Source: Pseudacidovorax sp. RU35E (lineage in GTDB: Bacteria > Pseudomonadota > Gammaproteobacteria > Burkholderiales > Burkholderiaceae_C). From it: a DNA stretch of 64,000 nucleotides. The stretch spans positions 278,795 through 342,794 of the forward strand of contig NZ_FTMY01000007.1 in assembly GCF_900156165.1 (NCBI RefSeq), written 5' to 3'. The notes under the pieces are model-generated. The model was not told the origin of the DNA. It ran no database searches and saw nothing but the letters and a program-made list of their open reading frames with translations. Numbering within the stretch: the first letter of the stretch is position 1; every line of letters begins with the position of its first letter. The translations under genes were made by a program, and so were the position numbers. Positions 16,667 to 23,603 of the stretch are shown here, in pieces.

Positions 16667-19044
16667 TGGCCTGGTACCGCACGGGCACCATCGCGCTCAC
16701 CAACGGCTCTGCCTTGGTGAACGGCACCGGTACGGCCTGGGTGGCCAACGCCCTGCCGGGCGACATCCTGTCGGTGCCTGGGGCTGTGCTGGAGGTGAAG
16801 CGCATCGTCTCGGACACGCAGCTGGAGCTGGTGCTGCCGTACGGCGGCGCCACCGCTGCTGGCGTGAGCTACGCCCTGGTGCCGACGCAGGGCTACGTGC
16901 CCACCGCGCTGCAGACCATGCAGCAGATCCTGAGCGAGTTCGGAGACATCTGGCAGGCCTGGCACGCCGGTGACCTGCAGGGGCGCGGCCTCGTGCTCAA
17001 GGGGGCAGTGGCCGCAGTGTCCGACCTGCCCGCCGAAGGAAACACCGCAGGTGACGGCTACATCGTGGCGGGATCGAGCCTCCACGTCTGGAACGGCACG
17101 GCCTGGGCCTATGCGGGCGAGATGGTCAGCACACCTGAGCTTTTGGCGCTGCAGGCGGACGTGCGTGAACGGGCCGAGCTGGTTGCGGCTGGTGTCTCAA
17201 CTGCACAAGATGCAGCGACGCGAGCCGAGTCCAGTGCCACGGTTTCGCTGGCCACCATCAACATTCAGCCGGACCTGGCAACGGGTGCCGCGTCCGTTGC
17301 TGAGGAGGGTGTTTGCACGATCCTCGCCGGCGGTCCTGACGGATTGAAGCGCACGACCACCTTCGTCAAGCGCAGCGGCACGCTCGTGCCGGTTCTTGAT
17401 CCCCTTTCCGGGGCTGAGTTCGACAGCTTGATTCGTCAGCGCCCTGGCGGGGCCGCTTCGAATTTCGTTGCGGCGGACGGCACGTCAATCGCGGGCGTGA
17501 CTCGTGACTCCTTCCACGCCCGTGCCTTCGATGTTGGGGGCAAGCTGGATGGGGAGCGGCTGCAAAAGTCCAAAGACCCCATTGACGTGCGTGCGCGCGA
17601 CGGAAGCAGTGCATTCAAGGTCCGCGCCAGTGGCGTTGTTGACGCCCCCAGCCTGCGCTCCGTTCGCGCGCTCATCGGCGGCACGGAAGCATCTCGCGGC
17701 CGGTCGACGGTTCGCCCTTGGGGCATTGGTGCACGTGACAACACCATCGGCTTTCTCATCGGGCGTGACGGAGCGCGCTTCGGCCGAGCCAACATCGACC
17801 GAATGTCGGCGCGAGTCGCCCGGGTCCGACGTCTCGATCAATCCATCGCGCGTGCTTTCCCCGCAGAGATCTGCCACATCATCATGTACGGGCAATCGTT
17901 GTCTCGCGGCGAGCGAGCTCTTGTGAACGGCACCACCGTGCTCAGCACCAGCCAGCGCTTTGACAGCCTGATGTTTGTCAGCGGAACGCAGCCGGACGTG
18001 TACGGAGACGCTGCCCCTTACGCTTCGTTCGTGCCACTCATCGAGAGCGCGCGAGCAGGGATCAACCAGGACTTGGCGGGCATCGCCAACCCTGGCGAAA
18101 CACCTTTGTCGGGATGCTGCGATCAGATCAAGGCCGCGCTGCTCGCGGATGGCATCGCGCCGGCCGACTACCCTTTCCAGCTGTTGGGTTCGTGCGCGGG
18201 CCGTGGAGGAACGGCCCTAGATGGCCTCGCAGATGGAACCGCGCCTTTCGCGCGAGTCCTGGCGCAGGTCACGGCGGCCAAGGCGCTGGCCGACGCAGCC
18301 AGCAAGAGCTATCGCGTCCTGGCTGTTCCCTGGCTCCAGGGCGAGAGCGGCCCATATGCACGCAACGTCTACGCCATCGGACTTCAGCAGGTGCTCACGG
18401 CCTTGAATACCCAGATCAAGGCGATCACTGGACAGGCCGAGGATGTCCTTTTCCCGCTGTATCAGACGTCGGGCACGTCCAACGTCGCAGCTGCGCTGGC
18501 GCAGGCCGACGTGGCGGATGCGCTAGCCAATGCCTTCGTGGCGGCACCGGTCTACCCGCTGCAGACGGTGCTGGCCCCTTGGTTCGACGGCGTGCACCTC
18601 AGCGCTGCGGCATCTCGACTCATCGGTGCGTATATCGGCCGCAGCCTCAAGCAATGGGCGCTGGATGGCGCCGGAACGAATGGTCTTCGAGCAACGGCGG
18701 TAACGCTGCTTTCGCCCCGGCTGATCGGAGTAGACCTGGCAGTGCCGGGCAGCCGGGCAGTCATTGACCGCAGCGACACGGCGACGGGCAATCCGCACCG
18801 CGCGGCCGCGGGCTTTGAGCTGATGTCGGCCGGCAGCGTCGGCATCGCCGATGTCTACATGGCATCACCCCGCCGCATCCACATCAGGACCACTGGCGAC
18901 GTTCCCTCCGGGGCGTACCTGCTGTATGGCCGGATCGGCGGGAACGTTCGGGACGACAGCGGCGATCTCGACGTCGCCGAGGTGCTCGGCGCTCACGTGC
19001 CGCTTGACCATTACATGCAAGTCTTCGACCACACCTTCGCTTAA
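16666..19044 (+). CDS. Tail fibre/spike with SGNH (sialate O-acetylesterase-like) domain
   Basis: This 792-residue receptor-binding protein has an N-terminal beta domain (about 1-85) and a linker with a helical stalk (about 150-205). An esterase-like domain spans about 395-660: the nucleophile block IIMYGQSLSRGE places Ser411 in GQS, WLQGES at 556-561 matches the sialate O-acetylesterase block, and DGVHLS places Asp641 and His644 as the other triad members. A beta-rich C-terminal domain completes the protein. Tail spikes with such domains remove acetyl groups from surface polysaccharides during attachment. The fold call rests on these blocks; the substrate is unknown. Confidence 0.8.
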   Translation: MAWYRTGTIALTNGSALVNGTGTAWVANALPGDILSVPGAVLEVKRIVSDTQLELVLPYGGATAAGVSYALVPTQGYVPTALQTMQQILSEFGDIWQAWHAGDLQGRGLVLKGAVAAVSDLPAEGNTAGDGYIVAGSSLHVWNGTAWAYAGEMVSTPELLALQADVRERAELVAAGVSTAQDAATRAESSATVSLATINIQPDLATGAASVAEEGVCTILAGGPDGLKRTTTFVKRSGTLVPVLDPLSGAEFDSLIRQRPGGAASNFVAADGTSIAGVTRDSFHARAFDVGGKLDGERLQKSKDPIDVRARDGSSAFKVRASGVVDAPSLRSVRALIGGTEASRGRSTVRPWGIGARDNTIGFLIGRDGARFGRANIDRMSARVARVRRLDQSIARAFPAEICHIIMYGQSLSRGERALVNGTTVLSTSQRFDSLMFVSGTQPDVYGDAAPYASFVPLIESARAGINQDLAGIANPGETPLSGCCDQIKAALLADGIAPADYPFQLLGSCAGRGGTALDGLADGTAPFARVLAQVTAAKALADAASKSYRVLAVPWLQGESGPYARNVYAIGLQQVLTALNTQIKAITGQAEDVLFPLYQTSGTSNVAAALAQADVADALANAFVAAPVYPLQTVLAPWFDGVHLSAAASRLIGAYIGRSLKQWALDGAGTNGLRATAVTLLSPRLIGVDLAVPGSRAVIDRSDTATGNPHRAAAGFELMSAGSVGIADVYMASPRRIHIRTTGDVPSGAYLLYGRIGGNVRDDSGDLDVAEVLGAHVPLDHYMQVFDHTFA

Positions 19045-19052
19045 GGACACAC

Positions 19053-19769
19053 ATGCAGTTCCTCACCAAGATCCCGACGTTCGACAGTCCTGTCGCCCTG
19101 GCAGAGCCTCCACTCGATATGGACGCGGCTTGGAGCGGCTTCTTCTCTGGCGCTGGCACCCTCGATCAGTCCGTCATCCACGGCCCCGCGCCCGTCTACT
19201 ACGGGAGCAACTCGCCGCCGGTCTTCGAGGACTTCGGTGCCCGGCTGACGGGCGCCGATGCAGTTTCGACCGAGGCACCGGTGACCACGCCTGCCTACAG
19301 TCTGTGCACCGTCTTCAACTCCGACTCCCCCGCAGCTGTCTACGCGAGCATTCGCTTGGCCCTCGCTACCTGGGACGGCTCGGGCGGCTGGTGCGGGCTC
19401 GCGATCAATTCGAGCGGCCAGTTCTTCGTTGGCGTGCGCACCGGAGACACGACCGACGCGAACGTTGACACCGGCATCTCTGCGAGGGTGGGCCAGGACA
19501 CGTTCGCAGGGCTCGTGGTCAGCGGGCAGGCGATCACGCTGTATGTGGGCGAAGAAGGCCGGCTCAAAAAGTACTTTCTGACCGCACCCGCGCCGCAGAT
19601 CGCACCGCGGTGGCCATTCAAGGTCAATGGTTTGTCGGCGCCAAGTGATGGCACCTTCATCACTCGCTGCGCCGACGTCTACCAGGGCGCACAGCCGGAG
19701 TCCAAGATCCTGGACCGGTATCTGAAGTGGCGCTTGTTCTTCTTGGACAACCTGATCACGGTCATCTGA
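19053..19769 (+). CDS. Tail-region protein downstream of the fibre gene
   Basis: This 238-residue protein is expressed 8 bp after the fibre gene with a ribosome site AAGGAC. It is beta-rich and looks like a concanavalin-type jelly roll (YSLCTVFNSDSPAAVYASIR, DTFAGLVVSGQAITLYVGEE), with no signal peptide. Carbohydrate binding or a second receptor-binding component would fit both fold impression and location, but no diagnostic residues are visible. It is the last structural gene of the module before the modification genes. Confidence 0.6.
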   Translation: MQFLTKIPTFDSPVALAEPPLDMDAAWSGFFSGAGTLDQSVIHGPAPVYYGSNSPPVFEDFGARLTGADAVSTEAPVTTPAYSLCTVFNSDSPAAVYASIRLALATWDGSGGWCGLAINSSGQFFVGVRTGDTTDANVDTGISARVGQDTFAGLVVSGQAITLYVGEEGRLKKYFLTAPAPQIAPRWPFKVNGLSAPSDGTFITRCADVYQGAQPESKILDRYLKWRLFFLDNLITVI

Positions 19770-19877
19770 GCACAAGGACCGACCGAAAAAAGACAGGGCG
19801 AATGCCTCCGGTGTTGCAGCACCTCGGGCACCCGCCTCCGCCGTGAACGAGCACGGCATCGACCGAAGACCCTGCCA

Positions 19878-19889
19878 CCTGGTACCAGG
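19878..19889 (+). promoter_or_regulatory. Perfect palindrome upstream of com
   Basis: CCTGGTACCAGG is a perfect 12-bp palindrome that ends 25 bp before the com-like start codon, in the 145-bp gap after the last tail gene. Two further flanking pairs (CC/GG) extend it. It could be an operator for the com/methylase unit, or chance in GC-rich DNA. Confidence 0.35.
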
Positions 19890-19914
19890 CGGGGCGCATG
19901 ATAGGTGATGCCCG

Positions 19915-20160
19915 ATGAGAGAGATTCGATGCGGCCAGTGCCGGCGAAAGCTGGCGATGGCCGATGGGGGAAGCGTAGAGATCAAGTGCCCGCGCTGCGG
20001 GACGTTGAACCACTGGAGGGACAGCGCTGCTGATCGGAGCAGCCCGAGCCCCACACCAGCGCGCCACCGAGCGCCCTTTGAACCAAAGGACGTTCATGAC
20101 GCAGAAAAGCCCGCTGGCGTGGCTGGGTGGCAAGAGCCGCCTGGCAGACCAGATCATTGA
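19915..20160 (+). CDS. com: Com-like zinc-finger translational activator
   Basis: This 81-residue protein has a CxxC pair at residues 6 and 9 and a second at 25 and 28 (KCPRCGTLNHW), the zinc-finger layout of phage Mu Com. Mu Com binds the mom mRNA and opens a stem-loop that hides its start region. The same arrangement is present here: the com frame runs 65 bp into the adenine methylase gene, and the methylase ribosome site is inside a small hairpin within com. The C-terminal half is Pro/Arg-rich and probably unstructured. The family call is strong; function in this phage is inferred from Mu. Confidence 0.8.
   Translation: MREIRCGQCRRKLAMADGGSVEIKCPRCGTLNHWRDSAADRSSPSPTPARHRAPFEPKDVHDAEKPAGVAGWQEPPGRPDH
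20075..20089 (+). promoter_or_regulatory. Hairpin covering the methylase ribosome-binding site
   Basis: CCTTTG and CAAAGG (20075-20080 and 20084-20089) pair with an AAC loop. The right arm contains most of the Shine-Dalgarno sequence AAAGGA (20085-20090) of the methylase starting at 20096. This is the layout expected for Com-dependent translation control. Confidence 0.5.
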
Positions 20161-20881
20161 GCGGATGCCCGCTCACCAGACGTACTGCGAGGTCTTCGCA
20201 GGGGCCGCCTGGGTGCTCTTTAAAAAGCCGGAAAGCAAGGTCGAGATCATCAACGACATCAACTCCGAGCTGACCAACCTGTACCGCTGCGTGAAGCATC
20301 ACTTGGTGGAGCTAGTGGCGCAGTTCCGGTGGATGCTGGTGGCCCGCGATGACTTCGACCGCTTCCTGCAGACGCCCGCCGAGTCGCTCACCGACATCCA
20401 GCGGGCGGCTCGGTTCTTCTACCTGGCCAAGTCGAGCTTCGGCGCCAAGATCCACAAGCCGACCTTCGGCATCGCGGCGACGGGCGCCCCGCGCTTGAAC
20501 CTGCTGCGGATAGAGGAGGAACTGTCCGATGCCCATGCGCGCCTGGCGCGTGTGTTCATCGAGAACAAGCCCTTCGACGTGGTGCTGCAGCGCTTCGACA
20601 GGCCGGGAACGCTGTTCTACGTCGACCCGCCCTATTGGGGCTGCGAGAAGGACTATGGCGAGGGTCTGTTCACCCGTGACGACTTCGCGCGCCTGGCGGC
20701 CCTTCTGGGGGCTTGTAGGGGCAAGTTCATCTTGAGCCTCAACGACACACCCGGCGTGCGTGAGACTTTTCGGGAGTTCAGGATCGAGGCGGTCAAGACC
20801 CGCTACTCGATCTCGGCCACGGCCAAACAGGAGGTGGGCGAGGTGCTCATCACCAACTTCAAGGCGGGGCGCAGTGGCTGA
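20096..20881 (+). CDS. D12-class DNA adenine methylase
   Basis: This 261-residue N6-adenine methyltransferase belongs to the Dam/D12 family. Motifs are in order: the N-terminal WLGGKSRL (9-16), SAM-binding EVFAGAA (32-38), and the catalytic DPPYWG (177-182), with the helical target-recognition part between. A TTG at 20078 is open, but the ATG at 20096 has AAAGGA five bases upstream. It would methylate phage or host DNA, protecting from restriction, the role mom plays in Mu although mom itself is a different enzyme. The recognition sequence is not predictable here; GATC is possible. Confidence 0.9.
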   Translation: MTQKSPLAWLGGKSRLADQIIERMPAHQTYCEVFAGAAWVLFKKPESKVEIINDINSELTNLYRCVKHHLVELVAQFRWMLVARDDFDRFLQTPAESLTDIQRAARFFYLAKSSFGAKIHKPTFGIAATGAPRLNLLRIEEELSDAHARLARVFIENKPFDVVLQRFDRPGTLFYVDPPYWGCEKDYGEGLFTRDDFARLAALLGACRGKFILSLNDTPGVRETFREFRIEAVKTRYSISATAKQEVGEVLITNFKAGRSG

Positions 20882-20963
20882 GTGGGGCGGTCTGGCTTGG
20901 TTGCTGGCCGGCGCCGTCAGAGCGGTACTGGCGGTGTTCCAACGCAACCGCAAACCACCATGA
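20874..20963 (+). CDS. Very small membrane-like peptide (29 codons)
   Basis: A GTG at 20874 overlaps the methylase stop, and a TGA at 20961-20963 overlaps the ATG of the next gene. The peptide has a hydrophobic centre (LAWLLAGAVRAVLAVF) and a basic tail (QRNRKPP), like a single-pass membrane peptide. The overlaps at both ends argue for real translation, but a peptide this short may be only a coupling device. Confidence 0.4.
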   Translation: MAEWGGLAWLLAGAVRAVLAVFQRNRKPP

Positions 20964-21205
20964 AGACCCAGACCTCCGACACCGGCCTCAACCTGATCCT
21001 GGCTCAGAGCGAGCCCACGGCCGAAGCTGCGTACCAGGCGCACCAGGCGAACATTGCGATCATCCTGGCCGCGCTGCATGATCGCCTCGCGGCGCACGCA
21101 GAGCGCGCGGCGGCCGACCCGACGAACTGGGGCTTCGCAGGCGACCTCGGCGCGATCCAGGGCCGGTTGTTGGAGGCCACCGAGTTCATGCCGCCTGTAC
21201 GCTGA
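20960..21205 (+). CDS. Small hypothetical phage protein
   Basis: This 81-residue soluble helical protein begins MKTQTSDTGLN, with a long Ala-rich helix and a final segment NWGFAGDLGAIQGRLLEATEF. The frame is open further upstream, but the ATG at 20960 forms an ATGA overlap with the small peptide gene. It is the last gene before the terminator at 21226, so it belongs to the com/methylase transcription unit. No function can be assigned. Confidence 0.6.
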   Translation: MKTQTSDTGLNLILAQSEPTAEAAYQAHQANIAIILAALHDRLAAHAERAAADPTNWGFAGDLGAIQGRLLEATEFMPPVR

Positions 21206-21225
21206 GCGCCGCGCCAGGCAGAAAG

Positions 21226-21249
21226 AAGGCCCCTTCGGGGGCCTTTCTA
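21226..21249 (+). terminator. Rho-independent terminator of the phage right-end operon
   Basis: An 8-bp perfect stem AAGGCCCC/GGGGCCTT (21226-21233 and 21238-21245) with a TTCG tetraloop is followed by TCTAC. It ends the com/methylase unit. The A-rich stretch on the left lets it also serve the minus-strand gene at 21266. Confidence 0.8.
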
Positions 21250-21265
21250 CTGGGCGGCTCGTGGG

Positions 21266-21472
21266 CTACATCAGCGGCAGCGGGTCGGTGGCCTGCCAGT
21301 CGTCGGGCATGGGATAACGCAGGAAGACCTCGTCGACGGACGGTTGCCGAGACGGGAAGTGGCTAAGCGCACCGAGCTGGCCAGGGTTGGGGATGGACAG
21401 CGGCGGGAAGTAGCGGGCGACCACCTTTGCGTGCCAGGCGCGGCGGGTTGGAGAGAGGGCTTCGAGTTCCAT
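21266..21472 (-). CDS. Small minus-strand protein at the phage right end
   Basis: This 68-residue protein is hydrophilic, Pro-rich and ends in an acidic/aromatic segment (DEVFLRYPMPDDWQATD). It is convergent with the methylase operon and shares its terminator. If the right end at 21693 is correct, the gene lies inside the prophage. Composition looks coding and the other frames here are poorer, but no family is recognised and there is no strong ribosome site. Confidence 0.45.
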   Translation of the reverse strand: MELEALSPTRRAWHAKVVARYFPPLSIPNPGQLGALSHFPSRQPSVDEVFLRYPMPDDWQATDPLPLM

Positions 21473-21585
21473 GGCTTCAGCCTTGGTTGTGGAGGAGCCA
21501 GGATCTTGGAGCGGCGCGCAAGGCCTGCCCGACGCGTTTTTCCCAGTTTGTTCTCCGGGCGCCTGGGACGGTTAACTTTGGTCGG

Positions 21586-21685
21586 CTCTGCCAAAGCGCG
21601 CGGCAGAGCACGCACTAACTTCCTCTGCCAAAGCGCGCGACAGTTTCTGCCAAAGGCGGCGCAAATCTCTGCCAAAGCGCGCGGC
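21586..21685 (-). repeat. Four direct repeats, likely transposase-binding sites
   Basis: The 19-bp unit GCCGCGCGCTTTGGCAGAG (minus strand) occurs at 21667-21685 and 21586-21604 exactly, at 21623-21641 with one change, and at 21643-21661 in diverged form (GCGCCGCCTTTGGCAGAAA). All have the same orientation and lie within 108 bp of the proposed phage end at 21693. Mu right ends carry several direct transposase-binding sites with similar spacing. The 340-bp gap 21473-21812 holds only these repeats, the end and the hemP promoter. Confidence 0.7.
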
Positions 21686-21698
21686 GCGCTTCAACCAC
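21684..21698 (-). other. attR: Proposed phage right terminus and target duplication
   Basis: The phage end is read as ...CGCGCTTCA ending at 21693. Inward on the minus strand this is TGAAGCGCG; to my memory the Mu right end also begins TGAAGCG. The next five bases, ACCAC (21694-21698), fit the N-Y-G/C-R-N target preference of Mu-type transposition and should also flank the left end outside the window. Confidence 0.5.
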
Positions 21699-21740
21699 AT
21701 TCGGTGGCTGCGCTGCCCACAAAAAAACTCATCGCTACGA

Positions 21741-21773
21741 TTGCGCACCTGAGTGCGAATCGTTATCATTTGC
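21741..21773 (+). promoter_or_regulatory. hemP promoter with overlapping Fur box
   Basis: A -35-like TTGCGC (21741-21746) and a -10-like TATCAT (21764-21769) are 17 bp apart. The imperfect 19-bp palindrome GCGAATCGTTATCATTTGC (21755-21773) overlaps the -10. Its reverse complement matches the classic Fur box at 13 of 19 positions by my count. It lies 39 bp upstream of the hemP start. Iron-dependent repression is the expected regulation of hemP. Confidence 0.65.
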
Positions 21774-21812
21774 TCATCCGCTTCACCCGATCCGATTCGA
21801 AAGGACCCACCC

Positions 21813-22031
21813 GTGCAAGCCCAGTCCTCGCATTCCCAGAAAGTGCTCAGCCATTCCTCGCTCGATCAGGCCGGCAGCGGCGCCGCAGCGCATGGCACGC
21901 CTTCTCCCGCGCATGCCTTGCTGCAAAGCAGCGAACTCCTCAAAGGCCAGAAGACCATCGGCATCCTGCACAACGGTTCGCTCTATCGCCTGCAGGCCAC
22001 CAAATTGGGCAAGCTCATCCTCACCAAGTGA
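21813..22031 (+). CDS. hemP: Hemin uptake protein HemP
   Basis: This 72-residue protein carries a C-terminal HemP domain (LLKGQKTIGILHNGSLYRL, ending GKLILTK), the hallmark of this small family. HemP is needed for or co-regulated with haem uptake in betaproteobacteria and is typically Fur-controlled, which agrees with the Fur-like box upstream. The frame is open from 21753, but the GTG at 21813 has AAAGGA eight bases upstream. It is the first chromosomal gene after the prophage end, about 120 bp from it, and ends before a bidirectional terminator. Confidence 0.85.
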   Translation: MQAQSSHSQKVLSHSSLDQAGSGAAAHGTPSPAHALLQSSELLKGQKTIGILHNGSLYRLQATKLGKLILTK

Positions 22032-22164
22032 TGCGGCCCCTGCCCTGACCGTTCATCGTGGGGCGACTCGAGGAGATCTGACTCTCCAAGGGTCGTTTTT
22101 GGCCAGCCAGTGAATCGACCAGCCACGCCTTTTTTTCCGCGCTGAACCCATCCAGACCCAATGA

Positions 22165-22200
22165 AAAGAGCCCCGCCGGAATCGTCCGGCGGGGCTCTTT
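22165..22200 (+). terminator. Bidirectional terminator
   Basis: A 16-bp perfect stem AAAGAGCCCCGCCGGA/TCCGGCGGGGCTCTTT with the loop ATCG. A-rich and T-rich ends on both sides let it stop hemP on the plus strand and the GlcG/HbpS gene on the minus strand. Confidence 0.9.
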
Positions 22201-22234
22201 CCGTTGGCGAGGGCGACGAGGTCGCCACCCACGC

Positions 22235-22642
22235 TTACAGACCGATGGCTGCGATCCCCGCCTTGGCGATCTGGGCGTCCTCGTTGGACTTCACGCCACT
22301 CACACCCACGGCGCCGATCACCTGGCCGTCCTTGACGATGGGCACGCCGCCCTCCAACAGACCGTCGACCGTCGGTGCCGACAGGAACGCCGTACGACCG
22401 CCATTGATGATGTCCTCGTAGACCTTGCTCTCGCGCCGGCCCAACGCCGCAGTGCGAGCCTTGGCTGGACCGATGTGTGCGGAGACCGGCGCTGCACCAT
22501 CCAGGCGCTGCAGCCACAGCAGATGGCCACCGTCGTCGCAGATCGCGATGGTCACGGCCCACTGGTTATTGATGGCTTCCGCCTCTGCGGCGGCGGCGAT
22601 CTTCTTGACGTCTTCGAGTTCGAGAAAGTGCTTGGTCTTCAT
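22235..22642 (-). CDS. GlcG/HbpS family haem-binding-like protein
   Basis: This 135-residue protein of the GlcG/HbpS (PF03928) family has the conserved run WAVTIAICDDGGHLLWLQRLDGA, SAHIGPAKARTAAL, and GGVPIVKDGQVIGAVGVSG. Members bind haem or small organic acids; HbpS degrades or stores haem. The start is taken at MKTKHFLELEDVKK, not the longer open frame. No signal peptide is present, so it is cytosolic. It is convergent with hemP and shares its terminator, which makes a haem-related role plausible but not proven. Confidence 0.85.
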   Translation of the reverse strand: MKTKHFLELEDVKKIAAAAEAEAINNQWAVTIAICDDGGHLLWLQRLDGAAPVSAHIGPAKARTAALGRRESKVYEDIINGGRTAFLSAPTVDGLLEGGVPIVKDGQVIGAVGVSGVKSNEDAQIAKAGIAAIGL

Positions 22643-22827
22643 GGGGGCGAAGAATACAGGAACCATCTCGGATGCCCGGCACGTCTCATTGCCGCGCCGC
22701 CTGCAAGACCCCATGATCCCAAAGGACGACGCGCCATCCGGATATGCCTGCATCGGCCTTGATCTTTCCTAGAATGACCCACAACTGCCCGTCAAGCAGT
22801 CCCCTCAACCTCTTCAGGAGTTTTGCC

Positions 22828-23529
22828 ATGAACGACAGAGCCCCCACCTTCGACACACCGGCCGGTTACGGCCAGGTGCTGCCCCAGGCAGAGCGCCACC
22901 GCGTTCTGCGCAATACCTACTGGTTGCTCGCCCTGAGCATGGTGCCGACCGTGCTGGGCGCCTGGCTGGGTGTCGCCACCGGCATCACGGCGGCCCTCAC
23001 GGGCGGCCTGGGCCTCGTGGTGTTCCTGGTCGGCGCCTTCGGCTTCATGTTCGCCATCGAGAAGACCAAGAACTCGGCCGCCGGCGTTCCGGTGCTGCTC
23101 GGCTTCACCTTCTTCATGGGGCTGATGCTGTCGCGCCTCATCGCGATGGTGCTGGGCTTCAAGAACGGTTCAGAACTCGTGATGACCGCCTTCGCGGGAA
23201 CGGCAGGCGTGTTCTTCGTGATGGCATCGCTGGCCACAGTGATCAAGCGCGACCTGAGCGGCATGGGCAAGTTCATGTTCGTGGGCGTGCTGGTGCTGTT
23301 CGTCGGCTCGATCATCAATGTCTTCATCGGCTCCAGCGCCGGAATGATGGCGATCTCGGTGGCGGCCATCGGTATCTTTTCGGCCTACATGCTGTATGAC
23401 CTGAAGCAGATCATCGACGGCGGCGAGACCAACTACATCAGCGCCACGCTCGCGCTGTACCTGGACGTGTTCAACGTGTTCCAGAGCCTGCTGGCCCTGC
23501 TGGGCATCTTTGGCGGCGAACGCGACTGA
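22828..23529 (+). CDS. Bax inhibitor-1 / YccA family membrane protein
   Basis: This 233-residue integral membrane protein has seven hydrophobic segments after a soluble N-terminus of about 45 residues. The C-terminal block AYMLYDLKQIIDGGETNYISATLALYLDVFNVF is split by the characteristic D-x-Q...G...N-x-I pattern of YccA/YbhL proteins. AGGAG precedes the ATG at 22828 by seven bases. Members are pH-sensitive calcium-leak channels or modulators of FtsH-type proteolysis. It stands alone between a divergent gene and a strong terminator. Confidence 0.93.
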   Translation: MNDRAPTFDTPAGYGQVLPQAERHRVLRNTYWLLALSMVPTVLGAWLGVATGITAALTGGLGLVVFLVGAFGFMFAIEKTKNSAAGVPVLLGFTFFMGLMLSRLIAMVLGFKNGSELVMTAFAGTAGVFFVMASLATVIKRDLSGMGKFMFVGVLVLFVGSIINVFIGSSAGMMAISVAAIGIFSAYMLYDLKQIIDGGETNYISATLALYLDVFNVFQSLLALLGIFGGERD

Positions 23530-23557
23530 CGCGCACCGTAGCCCGCGCGCCAACGAC

Positions 23558-23587
23558 AAAGGGGCCCTCTCGGGCCCCTTTGCTTTT
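23558..23587 (+). terminator. Bidirectional terminator
   Basis: A 10-bp perfect stem AAAGGGGCCC/GGGCCCCTTT (23558-23567 and 23572-23581) with the loop TCTC is followed by GCTTTT. It lies between the convergent Bax inhibitor-1 family gene and rlmD. Confidence 0.88.
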
Positions 23588-23603
23588 GGCGTGCCGGGGT
23601 GCC

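Larger units (their letters stand above)
1..21693 (+). mobile_element. Right-hand part of a Mu-like transposable siphoprophage
   Basis: Head and tail genes run without a break on the plus strand from the window start to about 19.8 kb, followed by a Com-like/adenine methylase pair and a terminator. The proposed right end is the CA dinucleotide at 21692-21693. Read inward on the minus strand it starts TGAAGCGCG and is followed by four direct repeats, the arrangement of transposase-binding sites in Mu-type ends. No lysis genes lie between the tail genes and the right end, which fits Mu-like maps where they sit left of the head genes. The left end, transposase and lysis genes are outside the window. 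Assignment to the transposable group is inference; the prophage itself is clear. Confidence 0.75.

Noticed and set aside
21271..21675. A 134-codon minus-strand frame through the repeat cluster
   Set aside because: The product repeats Arg/Ala/Leu-rich segments created by the 19-bp direct repeats and is not protein-like.
21586..21685. The repeat cluster as a CRISPR array
   Set aside because: There are only four diverged 19-bp units with spacers of 1 to 18 bp and no cas genes.
21473..21812. A tRNA gene as the attachment site at the prophage end
   Set aside because: No cloverleaf-compatible sequence or CCA end was seen. The repeats and terminus fit transposition better than tRNA integration.
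21344..22048. A 234-codon plus-strand frame covering the phage end and hemP
   Set aside because: It crosses the proposed insertion boundary and the hemP promoter. The shorter hemP frame has family motifs and a ribosome site.
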